A DNA stretch of 10,178 nucleotides from Oscillospiraceae bacterium (GCA_031283835.1 JAITBA010000211.1:1-10178); one strand, 5' to 3'. Numbered from the stretch's first letter, positions 1 through 6,244 are shown. Translations and numbers: made by a program. The notes: a model not told the origin generated them from the sequence alone.

Positions 1-335
1 TGCTCAACGAAGGCCTGGCCCAGTTGGGGCTACGCCAGGGCAAACCGTTTTTTGTGAAGTTTGGCCGCGTGGGCAGCGAGGATTCTATTGCCGCGCTCAC
101 CGGCGCGAAGGTGCTGTGCGCCCTCATTGGTGAGCGCCCCGGCCTTGGCAGCGCCGAGAGCATGAGCGCTTACGTGGCCTACGCCCCCACTGTGGGCATG
201 CCCGAGGCGCGGCGCACCGTGGTGTCCAACATCTATAGCGGCGGCCTAAACGCCGTGGAGGCCGGTGCCTGTTTGGTGGAACTGATTGAACGCATTTTTA
301 GGGCAAAAAAGAGCGGGGTTGATTTGAATCTTTAA
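1..335 (+). CDS. eutC: Ethanolamine ammonia-lyase small subunit (EutC), 3' part
   Basis: C-terminal 110 codons of a gene that begins before the window; the first complete codon is at position 3. The fragment carries the C-terminal signature of EutC: KPFFVKFGRVG, then LIGERPGLGSAESMSAYVAY, then VSNIYSGGLNAVEAGA and an ending KKSGVDLNL. By family knowledge EutC pairs with EutB to form the adenosylcobalamin-dependent lyase that splits ethanolamine into acetaldehyde and ammonia inside the microcompartment lumen. The encapsulation sequence of this enzyme is normally at the EutC N-terminus, which is not visible here. A 78-nt spacer separates it from eutL. The gene is intact to its stop codon, and the assignment is secure from the motifs. 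Confidence 0.96.
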   Translation, partial: LNEGLAQLGLRQGKPFFVKFGRVGSEDSIAALTGAKVLCALIGERPGLGSAESMSAYVAYAPTVGMPEARRTVVSNIYSGGLNAVEAGACLVELIERIFRAKKSGVDLNL

Positions 336-375
336 ATTTCACCCTAAAAGATGCGAAGCATTTAAAATTTCTTTG

Positions 376-403
376 CTTCTTTCTTTTTAAAGAAAGAAGG
401 AGG
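376..403 (+). promoter_or_regulatory. Perfect 11-bp inverted repeat running into the eutL ribosome binding site
   Basis: CTTCTTTCTTT (376-386) and AAAGAAAGAAG (389-399) are exact reverse complements separated by two T. In RNA the central pairs would open to form a loop. The Shine-Dalgarno AAGGAGG (397-403) starts inside the 3' arm, so the hairpin would partly bury the eutL ribosome site. A weaker competing stem, GAAGCA (355-360) with TGCTTC (374-379), shares bases with the left arm. No U-tract follows, so it is not an intrinsic terminator. Regulation of translation, or an mRNA-processing or stability role, is inference. Confidence 0.45.
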
Positions 404-413
404 GGGGGAGCAT

Positions 414-1070
414 ATGCTGGGAGATCGGTTGCGGACGAACATTTTGGCTATGCGTGTTTTGCCAAATGCGGATGCCGCGCTGCGGGCGCAGTTGGGGTGC
501 GAGGCAGGGGAGCGCAGTTTGGGTGTCTTCACCGCAGATTGCGACGACGTGAGCTATGCGGCGCTAGACGAGGCCACCAAAAAAGCCGAAGTGCGCGTGG
601 TCTATGCCCGGAGCATGTATGCGGGCAGCGGCAATGCCAGCACCCGTTTGGCGGGCGAGTTCATTGGCATTTTGGCAGGGCCAGACCCCGCGCAGGTGCA
701 AAGCGGCCTTGCCGCCGCCGCCGCGTTCATCGCCAACGACGCGGCCTTTTATTCCGCTGACGCGCAGGATCGTGTTGTTTATTTTGCCCACTGCGTTTCG
801 CGCACGGGGCGTTATCTTTCGGCACAGGCGAATGTGCCGGCAGGCACCGCTATGGCCTATCTCATCGCCCCGCCGCTCGAAGCCACGGTTGCGCTTGACG
901 CGGCGCTGAAAGCCGCTGATGTGGAGCTTAAAGTCTACTATGGTCCGCCCAGCGAAACCAACTTTGCCGGGGCTTTGCTCACCGGCGAGCAGGCTGCCTG
1001 CCAGGCTGCTTGCGATGCCTTTGCGCAGGAGGTATGCAAGGTGGCGGCGGAACCGCTGCCGACTATGTAG
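414..1070 (+). CDS. eutL: Tandem-domain microcompartment shell protein EutL (BMC-T)
   Basis: 218 aa, close to the usual EutL length of about 219. The protein has two BMC folds in tandem and matches EutL throughout: RSLGVFTADCDDVSYAALDE at 35-54, VVYARSMYAGSG at 62-73, AHCVSRTGRYLS at 126-136, AYLIAPPLEAT at 149-158 and PPSETNFAGALLTG near 178-191. EutL trimers form pseudohexameric facet tiles with a pore that can open or close and are thought to gate larger molecules such as cobalamin or nucleotides. The acidic pair D44-D45 lies where the EutL pore region carries conserved acids. The start is ATG 414, preceded by AAGGAGG followed by a G-run. The gene lies between the eutC and eutE genes, as in many Firmicutes eut operons. 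Confidence 0.96.
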   Translation: MLGDRLRTNILAMRVLPNADAALRAQLGCEAGERSLGVFTADCDDVSYAALDEATKKAEVRVVYARSMYAGSGNASTRLAGEFIGILAGPDPAQVQSGLAAAAAFIANDAAFYSADAQDRVVYFAHCVSRTGRYLSAQANVPAGTAMAYLIAPPLEATVALDAALKAADVELKVYYGPPSETNFAGALLTGEQAACQAACDAFAQEVCKVAAEPLPTM

Positions 1071-1073
1071 GGT

Positions 1074-1139
1074 GGAGAAATATGGATAGCTTGGGGTGGA
1101 ATCAAAGCAGGCGCACGGAGAAATATGGATAGCTTGGGG
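1074..1139 (+). repeat. 23-bp direct repeat, period 43, between eutL and eutE
   Basis: Two identical 23-bp copies, at 1074-1096 and 1117-1139, begin GGAGAAATATGGATAGC and end TTGGGG; the similarity continues imperfectly for a few bases (TGGAAT against GGAAT). Each copy contains a GGAG ribosome-site-like motif and an ATG four bases later (1082 and 1125), so each looks like a translation start. They occupy most of the 83-nt gap before eutE. A local duplication of a start region is the simplest reading. Confidence 0.85.
1082..1132 (+). other. Possible 16-codon mini-ORF upstream of eutE
   Basis: ATG at 1082 lies five bases after GGGTGGAG and opens a 16-residue frame, MDSLGWNQSRRTEKYG, ending in TAG at 1130-1132. 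It is in the eutE frame but terminated before it. The second repeat copy opens a 7-residue frame (MDSLGGI, 1125-1148) ending six bases before the eutE ATG. The ribosome sites look usable, but no homology supports the peptides. They may be non-functional by-products of the duplication. Confidence 0.2.
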
Positions 1140-1153
1140 GGAATTTAAAGGTG

Positions 1154-2638
1154 ATGGATCGGGATTTGGAGTCGATACAGGCGGTGCGCGATTTGATTCG
1201 GAACGCAAAGACAGCGGCGGCATCTTTGGCCGGGTTTTCGCAGGCGCAGCTAGATCAGATTTGTGCCGAAATTGCGAAAGCGGGCGAAGAAAGTGCCGAG
1301 CGTCTGGCCAAACTGGCCGCCGAAGAAACCGGCTTTGGCGTGTGGCAAGATAAAATTTTGAAGAACCTGTTGGGCTCAAAGATGACCTGGGCGTATTGGA
1401 GAGATACCCGTGTGGTGGGCGTGCTGCGGGAGGATCGCGCGGCAGGGATAATAGAATTGGGTGTGCCGGTGGGCATTGTCGCGGCGCTAATCCCCTCTAC
1501 CAACCCCACCAGCACCACGCTCTACAAAGCGATCATCTCGCTCAAAGCGGGTAACGCCGTAATTTTTAGCCCGCACCCCAATGCCAAGCGCAGTATTTTA
1601 GAAACCGTGGCGCTTATTCAGCAGGCGGCGACCCGGGCGGGCGCGCCCGCAGGCGCGGTGCAAAGCATCACCCTCACCACCATGGAGGCCACCAACGCGC
1701 TGATTACCAGCCGCGACACAGGGGTTATTCTTGCCACGGGCGGCGAAGCCATGGTGCGCGCGGCCTATAGCAGCGGCAACCCGGCCATTGGCGTTGGCCC
1801 CGGCAACGGCCCTGCTTTCATCGAGAAAACCGCCGATATCGCCAAGGCCGTGCGTCACATCATCGAATCGAAAACCTTCGACAACGGCACCATCTGCGCC
1901 AGCGAGCAGAGCGTCGTCACGGAGCATGCGATTGCCAGGCAGGTGGAGGCCGAACTGCAAAAACAGGGCGGTTATTTCCTCAGCGAGGACGAAAGCACCC
2001 GGCTCTCGCAGTTTTTGCTGCGCCCCAATGGCACCATGAACCCCGCGATCGTGGGAAAACCGGCAGAAAAAATCGCTGCAATGGCGGGGATCACCGTCCC
2101 CGCGGGCACAAAAGTCTTGCTTGCGCGGCAAACAGAAGTGGGGCCCCAAAACCCCTACGCGCGCGAAAAATTGTGTCCTGTCCTTGCGTGGTACGAAGAG
2201 CCGGGCTGGGAAGCCGCCTGCGTGCGCTGCATGGAACTGCTGCATAACGAAGGTGTGGGTCACACCATGGCCATCCACTCCAACAACGAGGGTGTTATTC
2301 GCGAATTTGCCGCAAAAAAACCCGTTGGCCGCCTGATTGTCAACGCACCGGCGGCGCTGGGCGGCGTGGGTGCCGTGACGGGATTGGCACCGGCGCTCAC
2401 CTTGGGCTGCGGCTCTGTGGGCGGCAGCGCCACCAGCGACAACGTGGGCCCGCGGCACCTGACGAACCTCCGCCGCGTGGCCTGGGGGCAAACAGAGCTT
2501 AGCGATCTTCGCCCCTGTGGGGCACCGCCGCCGCGCGGTGACGACGCAAAAACAAGTGCGGCCGTGCAGACGCCCGACGTGACACCGGCGCAGATTGCGG
2601 AAATCACCCGCAAAGTGCTCGAACGCCTGGGGCGCTAA
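1154..2638 (+). CDS. eutE: Acylating acetaldehyde dehydrogenase EutE with C-terminal encapsulation-type helix
   Basis: 494 aa. A CoA-acylating aldehyde dehydrogenase that oxidises acetaldehyde with NAD+ and CoA to acetyl-CoA in the compartment lumen. Visible motifs are ELGVPVGIVAALIPSTNPTS, KAGNAVIFSPHP, GVILATGG in the cofactor domain, and FDNGTICASEQS with the catalytic Cys248. The catalytic domain ends near residue 450. A Pro/Gly/Asp-rich linker (about 450-477) then leads to an amphipathic helix, PAQIAEITRKVLERLGR (478-494), that resembles an encapsulation peptide. The N-terminus instead starts directly with the ALDH fold, so the targeting tag appears to be at the C-terminus. The start is ATG 1154; GTG 1151 is adjacent and would add one residue. 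Its ribosome site is weak (GGGGGG about 12 nt upstream, or AAAGG very close). PduP is the closest alternative name, but the eut context favours EutE. Confidence 0.94.
   Translation: MDRDLESIQAVRDLIRNAKTAAASLAGFSQAQLDQICAEIAKAGEESAERLAKLAAEETGFGVWQDKILKNLLGSKMTWAYWRDTRVVGVLREDRAAGIIELGVPVGIVAALIPSTNPTSTTLYKAIISLKAGNAVIFSPHPNAKRSILETVALIQQAATRAGAPAGAVQSITLTTMEATNALITSRDTGVILATGGEAMVRAAYSSGNPAIGVGPGNGPAFIEKTADIAKAVRHIIESKTFDNGTICASEQSVVTEHAIARQVEAELQKQGGYFLSEDESTRLSQFLLRPNGTMNPAIVGKPAEKIAAMAGITVPAGTKVLLARQTEVGPQNPYAREKLCPVLAWYEEPGWEAACVRCMELLHNEGVGHTMAIHSNNEGVIREFAAKKPVGRLIVNAPAALGGVGAVTGLAPALTLGCGSVGGSATSDNVGPRHLTNLRRVAWGQTELSDLRPCGAPPPRGDDAKTSAAVQTPDVTPAQIAEITRKVLERLGR
2585..2635 (+). other. 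Putative C-terminal encapsulation peptide of EutE
   Basis: Codons for residues 478-494, PAQIAEITRKVLERLGR. Hydrophobic residues (I, I, V, L, L) recur every three to four positions, giving a short amphipathic helix behind a flexible linker. This is the known design of tags that bind cargo to BMC shell proteins. The tail resembles the PduL N-terminal helix QIQGIVEAVLTAL. The function is inferred from this pattern. Confidence 0.7.
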
Positions 2639-2650
2639 ATCGATAGACGC

Positions 2651-2699
2651 TTAGATGATGGTTATCTAATGTCTAACATAAAATCAAAAAATCGGAGGA
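2651..2699 (+). promoter_or_regulatory. AT-rich leader of eutM with a small stem and strong ribosome site
   Basis: The 68-nt gap before eutM is markedly AT-rich compared with its surroundings. It holds a perfect 6-bp stem, TTAGAT (2651-2656) with ATCTAA (2664-2669), around a 7-nt loop, and then GGAGGA (2694-2699) seven bases before the ATG. The strong ribosome site fits the need for abundant shell protein. I see no convincing -35/-10 pair, and an internal promoter is possible but unsupported. Confidence 0.35.
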
Positions 2700-2706
2700 A
2701 ACAAAC

Positions 2707-3006
2707 ATGGCAACAACACTGCAAGCGCTGGGTATGGTGGAAACCAAGGGCCTGGTGGGTTCTATCGAGGCGGCGGACGCCATGGTGAAGGCGGCCAACG
2801 TGAACCTGATTGGCAAAGTGCACGTGGGCGGCGGCCTTGTTACCGTGATGGTGCGGGGCGACGTGGGCGCGGTGAAGGCCGCAACCGATGCCGGCGCGGC
2901 GGCGGCGTCGCGCGTGGGCGAACTGGTGAGCGTGCATGTGATTCCCCGCCCGCACAACGAGGTGGAATTCATCCTGCCCACACTCCAGACCGGCGATAAG
3001 GCGTAA
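2707..3006 (+). CDS. eutM: Hexameric microcompartment shell protein EutM (BMC-H)
   Basis: 99 aa, a single BMC domain of the EutM/PduA/CcmK type and the usual length. Diagnostic segments are QALGMVETKGLVGSIEAADA (6-25), the pore loop HVGGGLVTVMVRGDVGAVK (39-57), TDAGAAAASRVGELVSVHVIP and PRPHNEVE. Hexamers tile the facets and their central pores pass small metabolites such as ethanolamine. The GGG pore motif and ELVSVHVIPRPH fit EutM better than PduA, which has GSG. As I recall EutM, the residue before the Ile/Val-Gly stretch is Gln; here it is His39. The start ATG has an excellent GGAGGA site. The stop codon overlaps the eutT start by one base (TAATG), so the two genes are probably translationally coupled. 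Confidence 0.96.
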   Translation: MATTLQALGMVETKGLVGSIEAADAMVKAANVNLIGKVHVGGGLVTVMVRGDVGAVKAATDAGAAAASRVGELVSVHVIPRPHNEVEFILPTLQTGDKA

Positions 3007-3683
3007 TGCAACTGATCACAGAGGCGTTTTTGCGCGCCCTGTGCCTGCCGGCGGGTAGCGGTTTTGCACTGCCCGCCGGGGCAAAGCTTTCGCCGCTGGC
3101 CGAGGAATTCGCGCGCGCGCAGCACCTAAAAATCGCGCCCTTTGCGCAGAGCGAGGGTGCGCCGTGGCATGGCGAAATGCCGATGACCCAACAAAGCCCT
3201 GTCCCCGGCGGCAAACCGGAGCACATGACGCACCTCAACGGCACAACGCTCGTGCTCAAAACGCACCCCCGGATTCAACTGCGCGGCAAACTCGATAGTC
3301 TTGAAGCGCTTGTTCTGCTCACCCTGCAGGAGGCCCAGGGCGCACAACGGCAGCAGTTGGAGGAGGTCTACACCTTCACCCAGGCCATTTTGGGCTGCGA
3401 AGTGAAGGCTACGCCCATGCCGCCGCTGCGCCTGTTCGGGCTAAACAGCGCCGAGCTGCGCCGGGCTTCGCACCACCCAAAGGAGTTCGCCGGCATAGCG
3501 CACCCTGTGCCCCACGGGGATATGGGTCGTCTGTCTCTTGCGCTCAACTACCTGCGCACCCAGGTGCGCGAAGCGGAGCTATGTGCCGTCAACGCCTTTG
3601 CCAAAGGCACCCGCCCCGACCTCATCGAGGCCCTCAACCGCCTGAGCAGCGCGGTGTATTTGCTCTTTTTAAAGAGCTTATAG
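3006..3683 (+). CDS. eutT: Corrinoid adenosyltransferase EutT, variant without the Cys-cluster motif
   Basis: 225 aa. EutT transfers the adenosyl group of ATP to Co(I) corrinoid, supplying the adenosylcobalamin used by EutBC. Visible features are an N-terminal module LITEAFLRALC...LSPLAEEFARAQHLKI (3-43); the EutT signature KPEHMTHLNGTTLV (70-83) with KTHPRIQLRGKLDSLEA (85-101); and HPKEFAGIAHPVPH (157-170) leading to LSLALNYLRTQVREAELCAV in the helical catalytic bundle. The Salmonella enzyme binds Fe(II) through an HX11CCX2C motif. Here the only cysteines are C13, C131 and C193, so that motif is absent. From memory, metal-independent EutT enzymes of this kind are known from Listeria and other Firmicutes. 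Start and end are well defined by the TAATG overlap with eutM. The 51-nt gap to pduL contains a T8 run. Confidence 0.9.
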   Translation: MQLITEAFLRALCLPAGSGFALPAGAKLSPLAEEFARAQHLKIAPFAQSEGAPWHGEMPMTQQSPVPGGKPEHMTHLNGTTLVLKTHPRIQLRGKLDSLEALVLLTLQEAQGAQRQQLEEVYTFTQAILGCEVKATPMPPLRLFGLNSAELRRASHHPKEFAGIAHPVPHGDMGRLSLALNYLRTQVREAELCAVNAFAKGTRPDLIEALNRLSSAVYLLFLKSL

Positions 3684-3734
3684 CAGAAATGCAGAAATTT
3701 CGTTCCTATTTTTTTTGATGTGTGAGGTTTTAGC

Positions 3735-4562
3735 ATGACCGAACAGCAAATCCAAGGCATCGTAGAAGCCGTGCTGACGGCGCTGCCCCAGGCGGCCGCA
3801 CCCGTCACGCCGCCGATTCCTATCGAGGTTTCGGCTCGCCATGTGCACCTGACCCAAGCCGCCGTTGAAGCGCTCTTCGGCACGGGCGCGGCGCTCACGC
3901 AAAAGCGTGCGCTCTCGCAGCCGGGCGAGTTTTTAAGCGATCAGCGGGTGAAAATTGTCGCAACAAAAGGTGTGCTCGAAGACGTGGCTGTGTTGGGTCC
4001 GGTGCGCAAAGCCGTGCAGGTCGAACTTTCGCTCACCGACGCGCGTGCGCTGGGTGTTAATGCCCCCGTGAACCTTTCCGGCAATCTTGGCGGCGCGGCA
4101 GATGTGTTTCTTGTTGGCCCCGCTGGTGCTTGCGAGGCGAAAAACGCCGCGATTGTGGCGCAAAATCACATTCACGTGCCCCCCGCAGACGCGCTGGCGC
4201 TGCATGTGACCGAAGGCCAGGTTGTGTGCGTGCGTGCCAACACGGCCCGCCCTGTGATATTTGAGCACGTGCGCGTGCGCGTCAGCGAACAGTTTGCCCT
4301 GGCCATGCACATCGATTTTGACGAAGCCAATGCCTGCGCGCTGCAAACAGGCGACGTCGGCACGCTGTTGCCTGCCGCGCAAGCCCTTCCGCCTTCTGTG
4401 CCCTCCGGTGCAAGCACCCCAAAAAACATGCACCAAAAATTGATTACGGAAGCCATGGCAAAAACGATGCAGCCCCCGGTGGTGCTCAAAAAAGGCACAA
4501 TCGTCACCCCGGCGGCGCGAGATATTTTTACGCAAAAGAAAATACAAGTCGAATTCGTATAA
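3735..4562 (+). CDS. pduL: PduL-type phosphotransacylase with EutQ/EutT-like C-terminal extension
   Basis: 275 aa, about 60 longer than common PduL proteins of about 210. It converts acetyl-CoA and phosphate to acetyl phosphate, recycling CoA inside the compartment and allowing later ATP formation. Residues 2-18 form an amphipathic encapsulation helix followed by an Ala/Pro linker. The two beta-barrel PduL domains follow, with likely metal ligands H36 and H38 (SARHVHL), E97 (VQVELS), H145 and H147 (QNHIHVPP) and H192 (MHIDFDEANA), and R91 as the probable phosphate-binding Arg. After a Pro/Ser-rich linker (about 213-234), residues 235-275 match the N-terminal module of EutT and EutQ. The ATG has a modest GAGG site (3724-3727). 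In Firmicutes eut operons this enzyme is often called EutD, although it is unrelated to the Pta-type EutD of enterobacteria. Confidence 0.93.
   Translation: MTEQQIQGIVEAVLTALPQAAAPVTPPIPIEVSARHVHLTQAAVEALFGTGAALTQKRALSQPGEFLSDQRVKIVATKGVLEDVAVLGPVRKAVQVELSLTDARALGVNAPVNLSGNLGGAADVFLVGPAGACEAKNAAIVAQNHIHVPPADALALHVTEGQVVCVRANTARPVIFEHVRVRVSEQFALAMHIDFDEANACALQTGDVGTLLPAAQALPPSVPSGASTPKNMHQKLITEAMAKTMQPPVVLKKGTIVTPAARDIFTQKKIQVEFV
3738..3788 (+). other. N-terminal encapsulation peptide of PduL
   Basis: Residues 2-18, TEQQIQGIVEAVLTALP without the initial Met, form a short amphipathic helix joined by an Ala/Pro linker to the first catalytic barrel. PduL proteins are known to carry such N-terminal cargo tags. 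Its hydrophobic pattern (I, I, V, V, L, L) parallels the EutE C-terminal tail. Confidence 0.75.
4437..4559 (+). other. EutQ/EutT-type module at the PduL C-terminus
   Basis: PduL residues 235-275 run KLITEAMAKT, a short loop, VVLKKGTIVTPAARD, then IFTQKKIQVEFV. The EutT N-terminus in this window (residues 2-45) has the same pattern: QLITEAFLRA, ALPAGAKLSPLAEE, FARAQHLKIAPF. EutQ proteins start in a similar way (K-L-I-T-x-x-D-I-R with TPEAREVA). The resemblance is visible by eye. The shared function is not known to me; a role in assembly or protein-protein contact within the compartment is inference. Confidence 0.7.
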
Positions 4563-4580
4563 CGAAAGGCGGGCGGAGCC

Positions 4581-4832
4581 ATGACAATCTGCAAAGTCAC
4601 CGGCCATGTGTGGGCCACAAAAAAAGAAGATACCCTCATGGGGCTCAAGCTCATGGTGGTGGAAGACGAGACAACCGGCGCATCTTTTGTGGCGGCCGAT
4701 GTGGTTGGCGCGGGCATTGGCGAGCGTGTGCTTGTGGTTGCCGGCTCCACCGCCCGCCGTGCCTTGGGCCGCGACGATTGCGCCGCCGACAGCGCCATCG
4801 TGGGTATTATCGACAACCTGCAGCGAAAGTGA
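4581..4832 (+). CDS. eutN: Pentameric vertex shell protein EutN (BMC-P)
   Basis: 83 aa, a single EutN/CcmL domain. The pattern is clear: the N-terminal strand CKVTGHVWATKKED, the central LKLMVVEDE, VAADVVGAGIGERVLVVAGS (the family's GAGxGExVLxxxGS) with ARRALG, and the end DSAIVGIIDNLQ. BMC-P pentamers cap the vertices and close the polyhedral shell, so only a few copies are needed. This agrees with its rather poor ribosome site: GGAG lies only two bases before the ATG, or AAGG further upstream. It lies 18 nt after pduL and 62 nt before the pduS-like gene. Confidence 0.95.
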   Translation: MTICKVTGHVWATKKEDTLMGLKLMVVEDETTGASFVAADVVGAGIGERVLVVAGSTARRALGRDDCAADSAIVGIIDNLQRK

Positions 4833-4843
4833 TTTTTGCGGGG

Positions 4844-4859
4844 CCGCACCGCGGTTTTT
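4844..4859 (+). terminator. Possible weak terminator or attenuator after eutN
   Basis: CCGC (4844-4847), loop ACC and GCGG (4851-4854) are followed directly by five T. The stem is only 4 GC pairs, extendable with G-U pairs, and an alternative pairing GCGG (4838-4841) with CCGC (4849-4852) exists. At most it would cause partial termination between the shell genes and the redox genes. It may be fortuitous in GC-rich sequence. Confidence 0.25.
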
Positions 4860-4894
4860 GAGGAAAATTGGGCAAAAGGGCAAAGAGGGCTTTT

Positions 4895-6244
4895 ATGGAT
4901 TTACTTGAACAAATTAAGGCGGCGGGGGTCGTTGGGTGCGGCGGGGCGGGGTTCCCCACGCATGTGAAGTTGGCAGCGCAAGGCATAGACACCTTGATTA
5001 TCAACGCTGCTGAGTGCGAACCCCTTCTGCGAACCGACCGCTGGATCATGGTGCATGAACCGGCGGCGCTGGTGGCTGCCGTTGCGGCGGTGCGGGCGCG
5101 CCTAGGTGCGGGTCGCGCGGTGATCGCCCTAAAAGAAACCTATACAGCCGAAACTGCCGCCCTGCAAACCGCCATCGCGGCGGCGGGTGCGTCTGTCGAA
5201 TTGGTACATATGCGCAGCTTTTATCCCGCTGGCGACGAGCAGGTGGTGGTCTATGAGGTCACAGGCCGTGTGGTGCCCCCCGCCGGTCTGCCCCTCGACG
5301 TGCAGTGCGTGGTGAGCAACGTGGCCACCATGCTGGCTGTGCATAACGCCGCGCAGGGGCGCCCTTTTACGCAAAAATACCTCACAATCACCGGTGCGGT
5401 GCCCCGGCCTTGCGTGCTAAAAGCCCCTGTGGGCATGTCGTTTGCCGATTGTTTGACCCTGGCGGGCGGTTCGCTGGAGGACGACTACATCGTGGTCAGC
5501 GGCGGCCCCATGATGGGTAAACCGTTCACAAAAGAGGAAGCCGCGCACCTATTTGTCACAAAAACAACATCGGGTTTTTTGGTTTTGCCCAGCACCGCAC
5601 GGCTCTGGCAAAACCATGTCACCCCCACAAACCACATACGCAACCGCGCAAAGAGCGCTTGCATCCAGTGCAGTTTTTGCACGCAACTGTGCCCGCGCTA
5701 TTTGTTGGGGCACCCGCTCGAAACGCACAAAATCATGCGCCGTGCCGCCGGGGCCCGGCCGCTCAAAGACCAGCTGGACGACCCCGTGATTCGCAGTGCG
5801 CAGTTTTGTTGCGAGTGCGGCGTGTGCGAGCTGGTTGCCTGCCCCATGCAGTTGCAGCCCCGCAAAATCAACGTGATGATTAAGCACATGTTGGCTCAAC
5901 AGGGCGTTCGTCCGCAAAAGGGCGCGTGCGGCTTGCAGCCCCGCCCTCACCGCGAGGAGCGCAAACTGCCCACCGGCAAGGCCGCAAACCGCGCGGGCGT
6001 GGGCAAATTTTATCATACGGAACCGCAGGCGTTTTTAAAAGCACAGCCAAAGCGGGTTTGCATCGCCCTAGGCAGCCACATTGGCGCACCTGCGCTGCCC
6101 ATTGTGCAACCTGGCGACAAAGTTGTGCTGGGCCAGGTGGTTGCCATGGCCCAGGAGGGCAAGCTGGGCGCGGATTACCATGCGTCCGTCGCGGGGACGG
6201 TGACAAGCACCGACAACGGCGTGGTGATTGATACTTTTTTTTGA
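4895..6244 (+). CDS. pduS: PduS-like flavin/Fe-S cobalamin reductase
   Basis: 449 aa, matching PduS in length and layout and related to the RnfC/NuoF group. The N-terminus has the glycine-rich nucleotide/flavin motif GVVGCGGAGFPTHVKL (11-26) and NAAECEPLL (37-45). Two [4Fe-4S] motifs follow: C256-C259-C262-C266P and C305-C308-C311-C316P. A C-terminal barrel-sandwich domain (about 390-449, with SHIGAPALPIVQPGDKV) ends the protein. PduS reduces cob(II)alamin with electrons from NADH, preparing it for adenosylation, here presumably by EutT. ATG 4895 was chosen because MDLLEQIKAAGVVG is the family N-terminus and AGAGGG lies five bases upstream; a TTG at 4868 would add nine residues. Another RnfC-like oxidoreductase is the alternative, but the pduT gene next to it supports PduS. 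Confidence 0.9.
   Translation: MDLLEQIKAAGVVGCGGAGFPTHVKLAAQGIDTLIINAAECEPLLRTDRWIMVHEPAALVAAVAAVRARLGAGRAVIALKETYTAETAALQTAIAAAGASVELVHMRSFYPAGDEQVVVYEVTGRVVPPAGLPLDVQCVVSNVATMLAVHNAAQGRPFTQKYLTITGAVPRPCVLKAPVGMSFADCLTLAGGSLEDDYIVVSGGPMMGKPFTKEEAAHLFVTKTTSGFLVLPSTARLWQNHVTPTNHIRNRAKSACIQCSFCTQLCPRYLLGHPLETHKIMRRAAGARPLKDQLDDPVIRSAQFCCECGVCELVACPMQLQPRKINVMIKHMLAQQGVRPQKGACGLQPRPHREERKLPTGKAANRAGVGKFYHTEPQAFLKAQPKRVCIALGSHIGAPALPIVQPGDKVVLGQVVAMAQEGKLGADYHASVAGTVTSTDNGVVIDTFF

Noticed and set aside
564..1379. 271-codon minus-strand frame spanning eutL, the repeats and the eutE start
   Set aside because: It crosses two real genes and the duplicated spacer and shows no domain; it is a shadow frame.
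1598..2491. 297-codon open frame on the minus strand
   Set aside because: Antisense to the well-supported eutE gene; no recognisable domain.
3684..3719. Short stem (GAAAT/ATTTC) and T8 run between eutT and pduL as a terminator
   Set aside because: The stem is five AT-rich pairs and lies seven bases from the T-run; too weak for intrinsic termination within an operon.
3933..4883. 316-codon open frame on the minus strand
   Set aside because: It lies opposite pduL and eutN, which have clear family motifs. Its composition (many His, Arg and Gly) is that of an antisense shadow in GC-rich DNA.
4868..4894. Upstream TTG start for the pduS-like gene
   Set aside because: The added residues (GKRAKRAF region) are not part of the PduS N-terminus, and the ATG at 4895 has a better ribosome site.
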